From: Tachypleus tridentatus | Lineage: Eukaryota; Arthropoda; Merostomata; Xiphosura; Limulidae | Length of the DNA stretch: 64,000 bases | Assembly (NCBI RefSeq): GCF_004210375.1 | Contig: NC_134833.1 | Location: 139,864,127-139,928,126 of the forward strand | Direction: 5' to 3' | In this document: one piece after another, positions 23,670 to 36,246 of the stretch | Layout: each line of letters begins with the position of its first letter | Position numbering within the stretch: position 1 is the stretch's first letter | The notes under the pieces: generated by a model | Told to the model about the DNA's origin: nothing | Databases searched by the model: none | The model's input: only the letters and a program-made list of their open reading frames with translations | Position numbers and translations under genes: made by a program

Positions 23670-25149
23670 TGTTCTTAATATTGAATCTTCATCAGTGTCT
23701 CTCTCAGTAACTAGGAAAAGAATATCTCAGGTAAAAGATATTGGTTCATTGATGAAATGTAAAAAAAACGTGGTTTACTTTATTTTATAGGATGCTGTTC
23801 TTTCGCAGATCGTATACAGAAGATGATTTACTCTTTATAGCTATTTTTCTATGATGCAATATATATTCTAAACATGATAGGATTTAGTCGTTCAGATGTA
23901 TTAATTTATACAATATATACTTCTAATTTGTTACATAGAATTAATTTTATTAACTTGTAGAATTAGTTTATTGATGATCAGAAATTATTAATATTATGTT
24001 ATTAAGTTATTGTTGACATTACTCATCAGTGTAACTTTCAAACATGATTATAAGAAATGTTAATGTTCTGAAACACTTAAATCTGATAATGTTACTAGCT
24101 GATGTTGGTAAACCTATTTTCTCATTAAAATTCTACTTCTGTTTAACAGTTTATTAATGAAAAGGTCTTGACTGAAGAGGATTAGGTTTAAAATTTAAAG
24201 TTTCCTTATAAAGTAAGTTTGTATAATTTGTTTTTAGCCTAACTTGAAAGATTGCTTTACTTTCTTAAGAACTGAATATCCAAAAGATATTATCTTCAAT
24301 TAGTAACTTAACACATTTCTTCATAACTATTTAGTGTAGGTAAATAATGAATTAGTTAGTTTGTTTTCTATCAAATTTAATTTGTTTGATACTGGTACAA
24401 CCATGTTGATATAAATTATTTGTCACGGAGAAGTAATATGTAACTTGATTTAAATAAAGAACATTTTTAATCTATATAGTTAAAACATTATTTGTATTAA
24501 TATATGATTGTGTTTTAATGCTAAGTTGACTGTGATTATGACCAAAAATGTTTTTTTTTTCAAGTTTGGAAACATTTGAAATGTTTGTTTTATATATAAT
24601 GTTTTGATTTTAACATGATAATGTTATGAAACTAATAAAAAAATTGTAACAACTTTTGCTAATTTAGACAAATGATTTACGAATTACTATTTTTATGGCC
24701 TTATGTATTGTTACATATATGTTCTCTAGTGTCCCTTTATTGAAATAAAAACTACAATTAGTGTTAGAGAATGAAGAAACTAACTTAAAATTAATTAATA
24801 AGTTTTTTTCAAATGTTTAGTATTACTTAAAGGCTAAAGTAAGTTTTAAAGGACTGAGGAAAATGTACTTAGTGAGGTTAGATATAAAAAAAATATTGAT
24901 TAGAATAATCACACTGAGGTAGAACACAGCAATAAACAAATGTACATTTACATATGCAGGTGTGATGCTATAGATAAAAAAGAAAAGAAACATTTACTTA
25001 CTTTATACACTTTCACTTTAGAAATATATATGTATATAAGAAATCTGCATTAAGATTTTCCTTGATGACAATGGATAGAAATGTTCAAAGTCAAGCATTG
25101 ATTCTGAAGATAATGTTTTCACTTTGGGTTCATCTCATTTGTATGATGC
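23670..25149. other. unassigned AT-rich DNA
   Basis: No gene or repeat family recognised; CpG-poor. Confidence 0.35.
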
Positions 25150-26135
25150 CATACTTTAGGCCACAGGTGTGGGCAACCCATCAGGGGATTTATTAGCATT
25201 TATTTGCTGGTAAAATGAGCATTATATGGAGCAACTTTTGTTTCCTCCCTCTTTTTCCTGAGCCTATCAGTCATGGCCACATTGGTGAGGATCTCAACCA
25301 TTTGTTCCCTCTCACTTTGGGGTTTGCTGTGCCTTTCCACACTCTGAGGATTCTGTTTAACTCTCATTGGGTTTTTCAGATTTTATTTTTGAGGTATGTG
25401 ATGTTTTGTCTGTTGCTCTTATTTTTATCACTCAAGTTCTACCCTTTTACATGATTCTTCCTCCCAACCTTATTTAGTTCCCCCCATTCCCTGATATTGT
25501 GATTCACAATGAGTGATTTACTTCCCAGTTGGGTAATGGCATTAGTATGCCTCATTCCCTGTGGTCTTTAGATCACTTCTTTCTCTTATCATAGGACAGA
25601 CTGCCCTTATCCAAATGGTTAGGGGGGGCAGGTCCTGAATGTTACAGATGTCCTGTATTCCAATCTTCACCTTTACATATTGACTGGGTTGCAGTATCTC
25701 TCCTCAATCCATATTCTCACTTCTACGTTGGTTTTATCTGTCATCTTTGGCTCTGGCTCTACACACATGGTTTCTTTGTTCATGGGACCATTTGGGTCAT
25801 GATTCCATGTTGTCACAGACCTGTCTTTCAGCTCCTTAATCTATGAGACCTTTGTTTGGCCAGCTTTTAAGAGGTTATATGTTGGACAAGAGTCTAAAAT
25901 CTTTGGAGTCAAGAGTTGCCTTAGTTCAACAACAATCCACTCTTTCTTGTCTGGTGTCCAGTTTGTCACAGTTGGAGCTGAGTATGGCATCGATTCTTGT
26001 CTCCTGTCACTCCAATTCTCAGCCCTTTCCTGTTCTTTTTTACTGCAGTGCCATTGTTTGTTGATTTTCATGATGACACAAGGTATGCTAACTACAGTTC
26101 CAATGACTACCTGATGGGAGCTTATTCAATAGCCT

Positions 26136-27100
26136 TTGCTCATTGGTGGTGATCTTTCATATCTGACATTTGGGTTCATAAAGTTTTGTTTGAAAGTTTC
26201 ATCATCCCATTTCTTACTTCTCATTCCTTTCCAGTATGCCTCTTTCCTTTCCTCCTATTCAAGATCCCCTGTCTCATCAATGATTTTCCAAAACAGTACA
26301 AGATCACTTCATACAACAGGCTGTTAAATCTGTCCCACACAGTTTGGGGACATTTACTCCTGCAAAACAAGACTGGGAACTGGAGGCTGCTCATCGACCT
26401 GCCCCCTCTCAATCAGTACATTCATACCCCACGATTCACCATATAATCCTACCTTACATTTTGGTAAGCTGTTTCTCCAAGTTTAGGGTGATTATCTGCA
26501 CATTTACATATCAGAGCATACTTGTTCTTACCTTTGTTTTCTTTTCATTGTGTGGTGCTGTAGCAATTTTGGGCTTTACCCTTCAGGCTGGCTTTGGCAC
26601 TGTATATCGTTTGTCAGGTGATGTGAACCTTTTGTCTACATCTTCATGTCCTGTGGTTGTGCTTTCACTTCTACATGGCTTCTTCTTGCTCATTTCAAAC
26701 AGGAGTTGGCTTGCTGTACTTATCAGTTCCTTCTTGAAGCTGCTTGGGTGGGCTGGTTAATAAAATTGGAGAATACTTTCCTTTATCCTATGCAGTACCT
26801 CTTTCATTTGGGTGGTTTCTTCAATATCTGTCTCAGTCAGGCCCAACATTATTCTCTTTGTCTTTGTTTAATGGAACTGACCATTCGGAATGTCCTGTCT
26901 GTTTTTTTACTTTCTGCTTGGGTGGGCTGATTAATAAAATTGGAGAATACTTTCCTTTATCCTATGCAGTACCTCTTTCATTTGGGTGGTTTCTTCAATA
27001 TCTGTCTCAGTCAGGCCCAACATTATTCTCTTTGTCTTTGTTTAATGGAACTGACCATTCGGAATGTCCTGTCTGTTTTTTTACTTTCTGTTCATGAGGT
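26136..27100 (+). pseudogene. DIRS-like reverse transcriptase remnant
   Basis: A fingers motif TGNWRLLIDLPPLNQYIHTP (about 26367-26430) fits the DIRS K-x-GGWRPVIDLxxLN signature. Further on, TWLLLAHFKQELACCTYQFL followed by AWVGWLI (about 26661-26760) fits the segment around the YLDDWLL catalytic motif and the following helix up to GWLIN. The catalytic YLDD itself is lost (S-T-W). A 174-bp in-place duplication (26741-27088) repeats the region after the active site. Multiple frames are needed, so it is non-functional. Confidence 0.8.
26741..27088 (+). repeat. 174-bp tandem duplication inside the RT
   Basis: Two copies, from TGCTTGGGTGGGCTG at 26741 and again at 26915, almost identical over 174 bp (GGTTAATAAAA versus GATTAATAAAA near the start). 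A length of 174 is divisible by 3, so one reading frame passes through both copies. Confidence 0.95.
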
Positions 27101-27750
27101 TCTGTTGCTTTTGGGAAGGTGATCTTCAATGACTTCTCTCATACCGCTTCGTTGGGCTCATATGCATGTATCCTTCATGACCAGTGAAACCTTTCTCGAG
27201 ATCCTTTAAATTCTCTCATCACCCTTCCTTCATACACTATTTTATGATCTATGATGGTGGTTGGATAAGGCTTATACTTCTGTAGATGTCCCATTTTCTC
27301 CTCAGTGCCCAGATTTATATCTTTTCACAGATGCATCCCTTCAGGTCTGGGTTGCGTGGATTGACCTACAAGTGGCTTTGAATCATTGGTCTGTGGAGGA
27401 ATGTTTTCTTCGTACTGATATCCTCTAACTTCTTGCTATTTATTAAGCTTTGAATCATTTTCTTCCTGTCTTAACGGATCAGCTGGTCATGATCCACTCT
27501 GACAGTTCAAAAGTAGTTATACATGTCAGTTGCCAAGGAGGCACCTGCTTGAGATCCCTGTGTTTTTCACCTTGAATCTTCTCTTTTAGGCCAAGTCATC
27601 ACATTCATTTAATGTCATGCCATGCAGCAGGTGCTTTCAACCTTGTGGCAGATCACATCTCCTAACCACATCAGGTTTACCTGATAGAGTGGTTTCTTCA
27701 TCCCCTTGTTTTTCAATGGCTTTGTGATTAGTGGGATGCTCCTCATATTG
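27101..27750 (+). pseudogene. DIRS-like RNase H remnant
   Basis: PDLYLFTDASLQVWVAW (about 27308-27360) contains the first catalytic D of RNase H (T-D-A-S). It is followed by NHWSVEE, LNHFLPVLTDQLVMIHSDSS (about 27448-27510, catalytic D in HSD) and SCQGGTCLRSLC. Next come HAAGAFNLVADHIS and a IEWFLHPLVF stretch, typical of the DIRS RNase H end (N-x-V-A-D-x-L-S-R). Stops replace several residues, including the expected E in the ILEL-type motif. It is inactive. Confidence 0.82.
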
Positions 27751-28029
27751 TGTACTTGCCACTTCTCTCAATCACTAATTACTTTATTTTGGCCCCCTGT
27801 TCCCCATCCTTAAGTTTTTACTATAGATGCCTTCAGTCAGAATTGGTCAAACAAATTCTTTTATGTTTGTCTTCCTATCCATTTACTTCATTGGGTAGTT
27901 TTCCTCATCCATACCACTCTGTGCAAAGTCCTTCTGGTTACTCCTTACTGGCCTGCTCAACCATGGTTTCTTGCAATGCAGTTGTTCTCTCCTGTCCCTC
28001 TCCCCTCATTTGTGACCTCCTTTGTTAAC

Positions 28030-29070
28030 AACAGTCATCAGTCTTCATCCCGCATTTCATGCCTGGCTTTTTGTCCAGTCCTTGGTGAGGAGATCCAGTT
28101 CCTCACATCAAGTGGCATTTCATTTAGCTCATTCAATTCATCCATGACTGTGTATCAGTGGAAATGGAATGTTTTTTGCACCTGGGCCCTGGCTTGGGGG
28201 TCTAGCTTCTCATCCAGTGGATACTGGTGTCCCTGAGTTTCTTTAAGGGCTTTTTGAGAAGGGATATTTGGTCTCCTTAATATATGGGTATTGGGCAGCT
28301 CTATCCCATACTTTCCATTTTTTCTTGTTGCTGCAGGGTCTTTCTTTCTCCTGTTCTTTCTCTTTTGATATATTCTTTCTGGATATGTTAGCTTCCTAGG
28401 CATCCAGTACTTTCCTATTGAAACATTAATGTTATATTTTATTCCCTAACTTTACCTATATATGAGTCCATTTCCTTGTTTTCTTTGTTTTATCCATCCC
28501 TTAAGGCATATTTCCTTCTCCTTTTGGCTTGCAGGCAGCATTAGTCAGATATATTTCCTACTGATGTCACTCATACACTGTACCACCCAACATATCTTCT
28601 CCTATATAACGAACTTTCTTTCTTTCCGAAGACCTTGGTGGCTTGTGAAGGTAACTCTCCATTTCACCCATTTCCCTTCGTTGCATTTTTCATTTCTATT
28701 CTTGTGTGAATTCAGATAGATTTGTATGCCCGGTTTGTGCCCTTCATTGTTATATTGCATGTAAAGTTTCTTTCAGGGGTTTCCATTCCCATCTGTTTAT
28801 CCTCTCAGAATCTTTCTCCTTCACCCTTACCAGTTGGGTTCATCATTTAATCCAGTTGGCTCATTCCTCTTTGTCCCCATCCCAACATACATATTCCATG
28901 TTACCTCCTATCAAATCTGTCACCTCACCTTTTCCCTTGCTTCTTGTCTTGATTGGCTTTTGGAAGAAACTCTTTAGTTGGACATGTAGACCACTTCTCA
29001 AATGTTCATATCCCAGTATCTCCATCACATTGCAATTTATGCATCCTTGGGGTATCACCTACCACATGTA
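28030..29070 (+). pseudogene. DIRS-like tyrosine recombinase remnant
   Basis: STMTVYQWKWNVFCTW (about 28139-28187) fits the core-binding domain start (S-T-x-x-x-Y-x-x-x-W-x-x-F-x-x-W). Later, RFVCPVCALHCYIACKVSFR (about 28720-28780) followed by HLFILSES and SWVHHLIQLAH (about 28830-28865) fits the catalytic-domain stretch DRLLCPVRALxxYL...LF. The conserved R-H-x-x-R and tyrosine motifs are not intact. It follows the RNase H in the expected order. Confidence 0.72.
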
Positions 29071-29963
29071 ACTGTACTTCAGACTTCAGTGTGGCAATGA
29101 CACTATGTAAGTCTTTGTTAATGATTTCTTTTCTTTCAAAGACCCTTGCTTTGAATTTCATTTATTTGATCCTGCTCTGTGGCAAGTGGTGTCTGACCAG
29201 GTATTCTTTCTACATGAATCTGCATGTTGATTTGCATGCTCTTTCGATGGTTCTTCTTACTCATCTTTCAGATGGGATGTTTCATGAGATCATTGGAGGG
29301 TCAATAACCTCATGATATATGCTTCATAAATTGGTTCCTCCCAAACTATGGCATACCACCTATAAATGGCATGGGTAAAGCAGAAAAGGATAGTTGCACA
29401 TCCTTGCCATGCCTTGATTGAATAAATCGGTATGATCTGATTTTTAGAATAGGGTTTTATGATCACCCATTGCACTGTCTCAGGTGTAGCAGTCCCTCTG
29501 AATCCTCCAATGCTCTTCTTTCCCCCTTTCTTCTAGTGAAGTATGGAAGCCCTTAACACTTATCAGTTCTGAGCTGCTGGGGTGGTTGACTATAGAAGCA
29601 TCTTGCTGGATGGGTTCTGCAAAAATGACTATAACCATTCAGTTCAGAATATGGCAGTAGTGTTTTGCTAGTCTAGAAGGTGTACTATCCTCTGGATTTA
29701 ATGATACATATGATAGAGTGAGAAGCCTTGATGCAGTTTACCCTTTTCATTGGGTGCCCTAATCCTATCCTTGTATGGATGTCAGTACCCCATGGGCTAG
29801 TTTTGGATATTGAGTGAACCAATCAACATAAGTCCTCACACATGTTTGAGGTTATCCATTCTCCTCTCTCAATTCTGTATTGTTGGTCATGGATGGTGTA
29901 GGTGAGTTGTTTCAGTCCCTATCCTGGAAATACATTTTTTACTTTAGGAAAATCATAACTTTG

Positions 29964-30298
29964 AAAACAGTAGGATTCTGGTTAATAAAAATTAAATAGT
30001 AAAGTAATTCACATGGCTGGAATAAATGGTATGCAATTATTATTCATATAAGTGTTATTAATTTAATAGTAATAATTCAATAATTTCTTCAAATGGTGAA
30101 TTTAACAATTTTTTACACACTTTCAATATGGGTTTTTTCAAGTGAATTTCATACAGTTATAGGCAAGCATACCTGTATATATCAGTTAGAATTATAACAT
30201 TTTAAAGGATTTATATGTATGTTGCATTTTAATACACGTAAATTAAAAAAACAGTTGGGATTTGTTTTGTGCTTTGGTACTTGGTCTTTTAGAATTTA
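29964..30298. other. unassigned AT-rich DNA
   Basis: Nothing recognised. Confidence 0.35.
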
Positions 30299-30572
30299 GG
30301 CCCAGCATAGCCAGGTGAATGAGGCACTCAGTTCATAATCCAAGGGTCGCAGGTTTGAATCCCCATCACACCAAACATACTCACTTTTTCAGCCATGGGA
30401 GCATTATAATGTGATGGTCAATCCAATTATTCATTGGTAAAAGAGTAGCCCAAGAGTTGACAGTTGGTGGTGATGACTAGTTGCCTTCCCTCTAGTCTTA
30501 CACTGCTAAATTAGGGACGGCTAGCACAGATAGCCCTCGTGTAGCTTTGTGTGAAATTCAAAACAAACCAAA
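30299..30572 (+). repeat. SINE-A, full length, with TSD
   Basis: A complete copy from CCCAGCATAGCCAGG to the AAATTCAAAACAAAC tail. It is flanked by CTTTTAGAATTTA (30286-30298) and CTTTTAGAACTTA (30573-30585), a 13-bp duplication with one change. Family CpGs are partly lost. Confidence 0.92.
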
Positions 30573-30585
30573 CTTTTAGAACTTA

Positions 30586-31269
30586 TATTATTTCTAAAAG
30601 TTATTCATTATTATTAATTATGATAAATTTTTTAAACATGATGTTAATTATAACAATAGAAGAGGTCACCTGTTGTCAGGACACCTACACTAACTGTCAG
30701 AGTAACGTTCTGATCCATTCGGCTGAAGTAGTGCTTATTATTGTATCGAAAATCTCATCATTTTTGACATCATGGTGTTATATTATATATGTATATTTTT
30801 TGTATTAATTTGTAGCTTATACGTGTATAAGAATTAACTGTGTTAAGAGTTCCAATGAGACTAGTAAAAATAAAAGAACTGAGAAAAAAGTAAGTGATAA
30901 TTATAAATTGTTGGTTTAGTTGCACTCTCCTAAAATGGTCAGTTTAAACAAGGGAAAAGACATAAGAAAAATGTTTATTAATATTCAGAAATGTATAGCC
31001 CAGAGAAGTGAATACAAAGCTCTGATAATTATGGATTATTGTTTTTAATTTACAGAAAGAAATGAAGAAAGAAGTAGGGTTAAGGAAGTGGCCCAGTATG
31101 TCTGTGGCACATTTCTGAGACAGAAATGATATGTAAGTAGTTAATTGTTTTGTGTTTGTATTAAAAAAATATTTTTGTGCTCTGCAATTAATTTTTCATT
31201 ACTTATTAATAAAACAATGTAACCTGCTTTGAAACTACTCGTGTTTTTGCATGAATATGCGATATTGTA
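30586..31269. other. unassigned DNA with splice-like signals
   Basis: GTAAGTGAT at about 30889 and an acceptor TTTACAG with a donor GATAT|GTAAGT bracketing about 31056-31131 could mark two lysine-rich exons. Each has stops in some frames and no frame is clearly preferred, so no gene is called. Confidence 0.25.
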
Positions 31270-31797
31270 TATCAGTGATAAATATCCCATAATAACCCAC
31301 ATTACACTGCTTCATTATTTTCATCTGTATGAAACACATTCAGTTTGTCAAATTATCCTTGAACAAACCCATGTCCCTGAAGAGTATATTCTTATCCATG
31401 ATACAGCTTATCAGGTTCTCCTAGAATGTGTTACATAACAGCATATTCATCTCCATGATGCACACAACTTATTAGATTTTATTAGAACATCAAAGTGTCA
31501 CATGTCAATATATGCATCTCTAGGATACACTACACCTTATCAGGTTATCTTGGAATGATGCAATATCACTCAACAATATATAATTTCTAGAATATGCACA
31601 ACATATCAGGTTATCCTAGAACAACCCCATATCCCGCAATAATATATTCATCTATATGACACACATAAAACGTACCAAATTATCTTAGAACAACCCAATG
31701 TCATACAGCATGTTCATCTCTATGAAGCACACAACTTATCAGGTTATCTTAGAACAACAATATATCACACAACAGTATATGCATCTTTAGGATACAT
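31270..31797. repeat. degenerate tandem repeat, about 66-70 bp x 7
   Basis: Recurring CTTATCAGGTTATCTTAGAACA followed by an ACACAACAGTATATTCATCT-like segment and a TCTATGATACACAC-like segment. Repeats of the TATCAGG block near 31407, 31536, 31602 and 31736, with diverged ones between, give the spacing. Units are considerably diverged. Confidence 0.8.
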
Positions 31798-32013
31798 GGG
31801 CTGAGTGTGGACCAATAGTTAGTGTGCTACACTAGATATGTTCTCTGAATTGCACCCTGTTACTGAAGGGGAAAAAAAAAAAATCATGCTCCACACTTTG
31901 GTGCCAGAGATGCATTATAAGAGTGACAGTTCACTCCCATTATTTAATGATAGTAACTCAAAAGTTAACAGTGGATTATGCTGACTAGTTTTCTTCCCTC
32001 TATTCTTTCATTA
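31798..32013 (+). repeat. SINE-A-related variant, decayed
   Basis: The body contains TTTGGTGCCAGAGATGCATTATAAGAGTGACAG, then GACTAGTTTTCTTCCCTCTA. It differs from SINE-A by the ATTATAAGAGTGA segment, shared with copies at 40110 and 42846. An A-run at about 31870 and a degraded head are seen. Confidence 0.6.
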
Positions 32014-32332
32014 GGGACAGATTTTTCTTGTACCATGTGAATGTACTACCAGTCAGTTAGAAAATAACATACATTAGTTATTTTGAGCTTTAGACTTAAG
32101 GAAGTTATTTGTTTACATATTTTGTCATTTTACAAAGTTATCGGTAATATTAAGTAGAGTTTCATATGATTTGATACAAGTCTTACCAGAGTTACCTGAC
32201 TTACTTTTTCATTGTTATTTCTGTGTAAGAAGTTGTATGAAATATCTTCCTCTTGAATAGGTTGGTTTGACAAGATACAAGATAATAAAAATGCTTTTAG
32301 CCACAGCCAAAATATTGGGGTGTGGGAAAAGG

Positions 32333-32420
32333 TTAAAAATTATAGGGATCGTATATGGGAAGAGATTGAAAATTATAGAGATCATATATAAGAAGAGATT
32401 GAAAATTATAGGGATCAAGC
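32333..32420. repeat. short tandem repeat, about 36 bp x 2.4
   Basis: AAAATTATAGGGATC-type units separated by GTATATGGGAAGAGATTG recur three times with few changes. The matching minus-strand frame reads as repeats of IIFNLFPY, a by-product of the repeat. Confidence 0.85.
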
Positions 32421-33221
32421 TTTCACCAGCTATTTCTTAGTGATCAGAGATATTATAGCTCATATACTTATTCATATGACTTTGCTTCTTACAAGACTAA
32501 ATTCCACAGCTTCACAGTAGGAGTAATTTTTATCATTCAATACAAAATGTACATTTTTCTCAAGGTTTTCTATCTTTATTAGAATTTGAGCAGTTTTAAG
32601 ATTACATTACATTCCTGAGCTACAGGCATGAAGTTAGTAGATACTGGCAGAGCCTGAACACAGGAAATGTTTGATTGCTGTAGGATAACAGTGTAGTTGA
32701 GGCTGAAATGAAAGATGAATTCATTTACTGCAATCTAAGGTAAATCCACATTTTCCCAATTATGAAAAAAAAAAAAAACATAAGTTGGGTGGTGTAAAAA
32801 ATATTTTTCAAGTTTGAATTAATTTTATGAAACTGCTTAAATTCACAGTTTGCATTTCAAATAAATTTGGACAAAAAAAATCTGTGTTCTGAGTCTGAAG
32901 TAATTTTCAGTGCTACTTGAGGACACCATTCAGGAACTAGAAATGATTTTGTATTTAAACACTTGTCTAAAAGTTGACTAAACTGTCAATACTTCATATT
33001 AAATCCACATAACTTCACTAAATGTTAAATGTTAGATAATTATGTAAAAAGTGTTGAATATCCTGGTATATTTTAACTTTTCTTCAAACATTTTTTCAGC
33101 AAGTTCTTTAAAACTGAGGAACAGTTGTATGGACTTCTTTAATTTATTATCAGATGATCAGTCATTAGAGTTATAACATATCATGTTTGTATGTTTTCAG
33201 CTTATGTACTTACAATGCTAT
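32421..33221. other. unassigned AT-rich DNA
   Basis: Nothing recognised beyond homopolymer runs. Confidence 0.35.
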
Positions 33222-33438
33222 ATTCCAAAATACTGACCTATTCTGACACTTATAGCTATTACTCATCCTCCAGGGTTTCTTCTTCTGCTCATCTAAACAA
33301 TGGTCTGATTTCTTCTTCTTTGCACCAGTCTTTTAAAGCTTACTCAGTTACCCTCGGGGATATTTGCCTTGGGATACTATCCACCTGCATTAATGTACCC
33401 TCTATCCTAGTACTGTATATAAGCACCTCATTCAGGTA
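33222..33438 (+). repeat. left inverted terminal repeat of DIRS copy C
   Basis: Matches the reverse complement of 39588-39802. Both carry TCTGACACTTA, CTCCAGGGTTTCTTC, CACCT(A/G)CAT(T/C)AATGT and CCCTCTATCCT(A/G)GTACTGT in the same order. Translations of the two arms (33191-33439 plus, 39583-39813 minus) share SDTYxxYSxSRVSS and INVPSILVL. Confidence 0.92.
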
Positions 33439-34623
33439 ATGTTATCACTTTTTCTCAACAAAGTGCTCATCAACAGGTTTCTTTGTACTAGTACTACAGT
33501 TGTTGGAGTTACTTTGAGCATTCTTAGTGGCATCTGGTTGAGTTTCGTAAAGGAAAAAGCCAGTATACACTATAAATTCTTGAATTATTGTTTCCAGCAC
33601 AAACACAAAGTAACTCTTTTCTCTCCCATTGGTGATATCTATCATCACTTAATATCAAGGAGGGGGTCACTCTCAGTTGAGACTGTCAGTGGTTTTATTC
33701 ATAGTGAGATGGAAACATATATTTGGTTCAGTGGTATTCCTTTAGGAAAACTTGAGGCTGCAATTGCAAATTATTGTGTACATTCTGGAGAGAATTTTGA
33801 TTAGTTTTATCCAACACCTTTATTTACTTTGTTAGTTTCTCACTCCATGTAGGATAGTGTAAACTTATGTCAATGCTGAAGTCTGGGATTTGTTCTCCTA
33901 TTGGGGAAACAGCAGTTAACCCAATGTTATTTTGTTCTAACACTAAACTTATCTTACAATATGTTTTTCTTAACAACTGTTATCACAAGTGCCTTTACAA
34001 GACATAAGAAAGAATGCCACTTTAGAATCAGCTGCTTCTGAGTTGTTTTCTTCTGTTGATACATTGACATGATGTTTTGGGTCTTTTTTTCTCCAGTGGC
34101 TTTTAAGCCTGAATTGACTTGACTGTAAGGTTTGGTCATGAATATTTAGTTCTATCACCATCTATAGATGATGTAGTTCATGCAAGGATGTTTACTGCTC
34201 AGTTACGAGACAAAACAGCTAGGCTTTAACCATCAAGGTTGTTGGAACTATATGATCTAGCTTACCATCACCACCACCACCAGGTTGGCATACATTTCAA
34301 CTAAAGTACTACATCTACTCCTCAAAATTAGAAATTATAAAATATAGTTAGTAGTTTACCTGAATAGATCAATGTCCCATGGTTGTACAGAGGTATCTCT
34401 GTAGATCTACAACTGTAACATAGAGCATATTTTTTTCTGAGTACTAATCTTTGTTGGCAGATTCTCAGGGTCTCAAACTTCATATACGGAGGAGCTGGAA
34501 CCATTGTTAGCATGCTCATTGGTTCAGTTGTGGGCTTCTACATTTACCCCTGTTGTTGTTGGCACCTGGCCATAGTTTCACCCCTTTTCAAGGGTCCTAG
34601 CCTCCAACATCAACTCCTTGTTA

Positions 34624-36246
34624 CAGTTACGACAGAAAGTGTTCATACCCCTGCATTGTGAATAGTTTTTCCTCATAACTTAGAAAGTATCATGATTAGG
34701 ATAATGAAAGTAAAGTATATTATAAATATTATACTAACACATATCTACATAAATTTTTATGTAAATTGAACGACAAATAAAATGCTTATAAACAAATAAC
34801 CAAACATAGGAGGGGCAGAAAGTGTTTGTGCATCTACTTTAATGGTCAGTTGTGTAGCCTTTCAGGTGAATTACTTGAAGCAATCTCTCCACATAGCCGT
34901 CCATGATCATTTAACAGTACTAGACTGGTATTTTCTTCCATTCTTCTTTACAGAAGGCCTTCAACTCTTGCAAGTTTTTCGAATGAAGCTGATGAACCCA
35001 GGTCTTCAACTCATGCCAAATGTTTTCAATTGGGTTGAGATCAGGTGACTGCGATGGCCACTCCAGAACGCTTATATGGTTCCTCTGCAACCAGGATTGC
35101 ACATATTTCGATCTGTGCTTAGGGTCATTGTTGTGCTGGAAGATCCAACGCTGCAAATGCCACAAGTTTTGAGCATCATTCTTGATATAAGTGCCTAATA
35201 TATCAGCGTACTCTTCTTTTTTCATGATTTTGTTAACGTGGTGAAGGCTGCCTACACCAGAAGAGCTGAAGGAACCCTATAACATGATCGAGCCACCTCC
35301 GTGTTTAACTGTAGGGACGGTGTTCTTTGGAAGATTTCGTTTTCCCTTCTTACGGAAAATATTGCGAACATCATTGTAGCCGAAAAGCTCGATTTTTTCT
35401 CGTCTGACCAAAAAATACTCTTCCAATAGGTAAAGGGTTTATCTACATGCTTTCTTGCATACCTAAATCATGCTTCTAAATGAACAGGCTTTAAATATGG
35501 AGCTCTACGAGGACGGCATGCTTTAAATCCAGAAGAGCGTAGCATGTTTGTAACTAAGGAGGTGCTTATTTCAACCCCAGTTTCCCTTGCCAGTTTCTGT
35601 ATGTCATTACGTGTTAAACGAGGGTTCCTGCTAACTTCTCTGAGAACCTACCTCTTGGTTCTGTCTGTAATTTTGGTGGGGTGTCCGGAACGAGGGAGGT
35701 TAGCAGTTGATTTTGTAAGCTTAAACTTGGCAATTATGCTTTGAACAGTAGATTTTGGTACATTACGTCGTGTAGCAATACTAGAAAGAGACACATGAGA
35801 CTTGTATTTTACAATAATTCAGTTTCTTAAATCACTGGGCAGTAGTTTCCTGTTTGCCATGATGACCAAGCAGATAATGACGGAGACAGCGCTAAATTGC
35901 CGGAAGTAAATTTTTTGATGGCTAAATTCGAATAATTATGAACCAAGTGTCTAGTTCTGGAATGGTATAAGTAGTTTATTTGCCAAACTAAACAAAATTT
36001 TTATTGGAATATCAGTTTTTTCATAAGTTCCTGAACTGTGCAAACACTTTCTGCTCCTCCTATTTTTGGTTATTTGTTTATAGACAGTTTATTTGTCGTT
36101 TAATTTACATAAAAAAATATGTAGATGTGTGTTAGTATAATATTTATAATATAATGTACGTCTATTAGCCTAATCGTGATATATTTTAAGTTATGAGCAA
36201 AAAACTACTCAGGACGCAGGGGTACGAACACTTTCTGTCGTAACTG
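34624..36246 (-). mobile_element. Tc1-like transposon with IR/DR ends, nested in DIRS copy C
   Basis: A 1623-bp element between TA dinucleotides (34622-34623, 36247-36248). The ends begin CAGTTACGACAGAAAGTGTT on both sides. The inverted repeats run about 210 bp. Each has an inner copy of the AGAAAGTGTT motif (34808-34833 and 36037-36069), so there are two transposase-binding direct repeats per end, the IR/DR layout known from Sleeping-Beauty-type elements. CpGs are frequent, in contrast to the surrounding DNA, implying a later insertion. Confidence 0.95.
34920..35860 (-). pseudogene. Tc1-like transposase pseudogene
   Basis: An ATG at 35860 opens MANRKLLPSDLRN, then a stop, then the paired helix-turn-helix DNA-binding region. 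The catalytic domain follows, with WSDEK (D codon 35402-35404) and SQSPDLNPIENIW (E codon 35025-35027), spacing as in DD34E Tc1 enzymes. The second aspartate, normally in FQQDNDPKH, reads FQHNNDPKH (N codon 35130-35132). There are several stops, and a frameshift in the A-run just after WSDEK (about 35393-35398). Length (about 313 codons) is close to the family's usual 340. The protein is inactive, yet the breaks are few, as for a fairly recent copy. Confidence 0.93.

Larger units (their letters stand above)
25150..29963 (+). mobile_element. decayed DIRS-like retroelement (copy B)
   Basis: Read through stops and frame changes on the + strand, this block gives the DIRS order: a possible gag remnant (25.2-26.1 kb), reverse transcriptase (26.1-27.1), RNase H (27.1-27.7) and a tyrosine-recombinase region (28.0-29.1). 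DIRS elements integrate with a tyrosine recombinase rather than a DDE integrase or endonuclease. The right limit is placed at a 40-bp motif (29923-29963) shared with copies A and C; the left limit is approximate. I could not identify inverted termini. It is CpG-poor and old. Confidence 0.78.

Noticed and set aside
26744-27097. A repeat-containing host protein (two identical 58-residue units)
   Set aside because: It is the duplicated 174-bp segment of a dead reverse transcriptase read in another frame.
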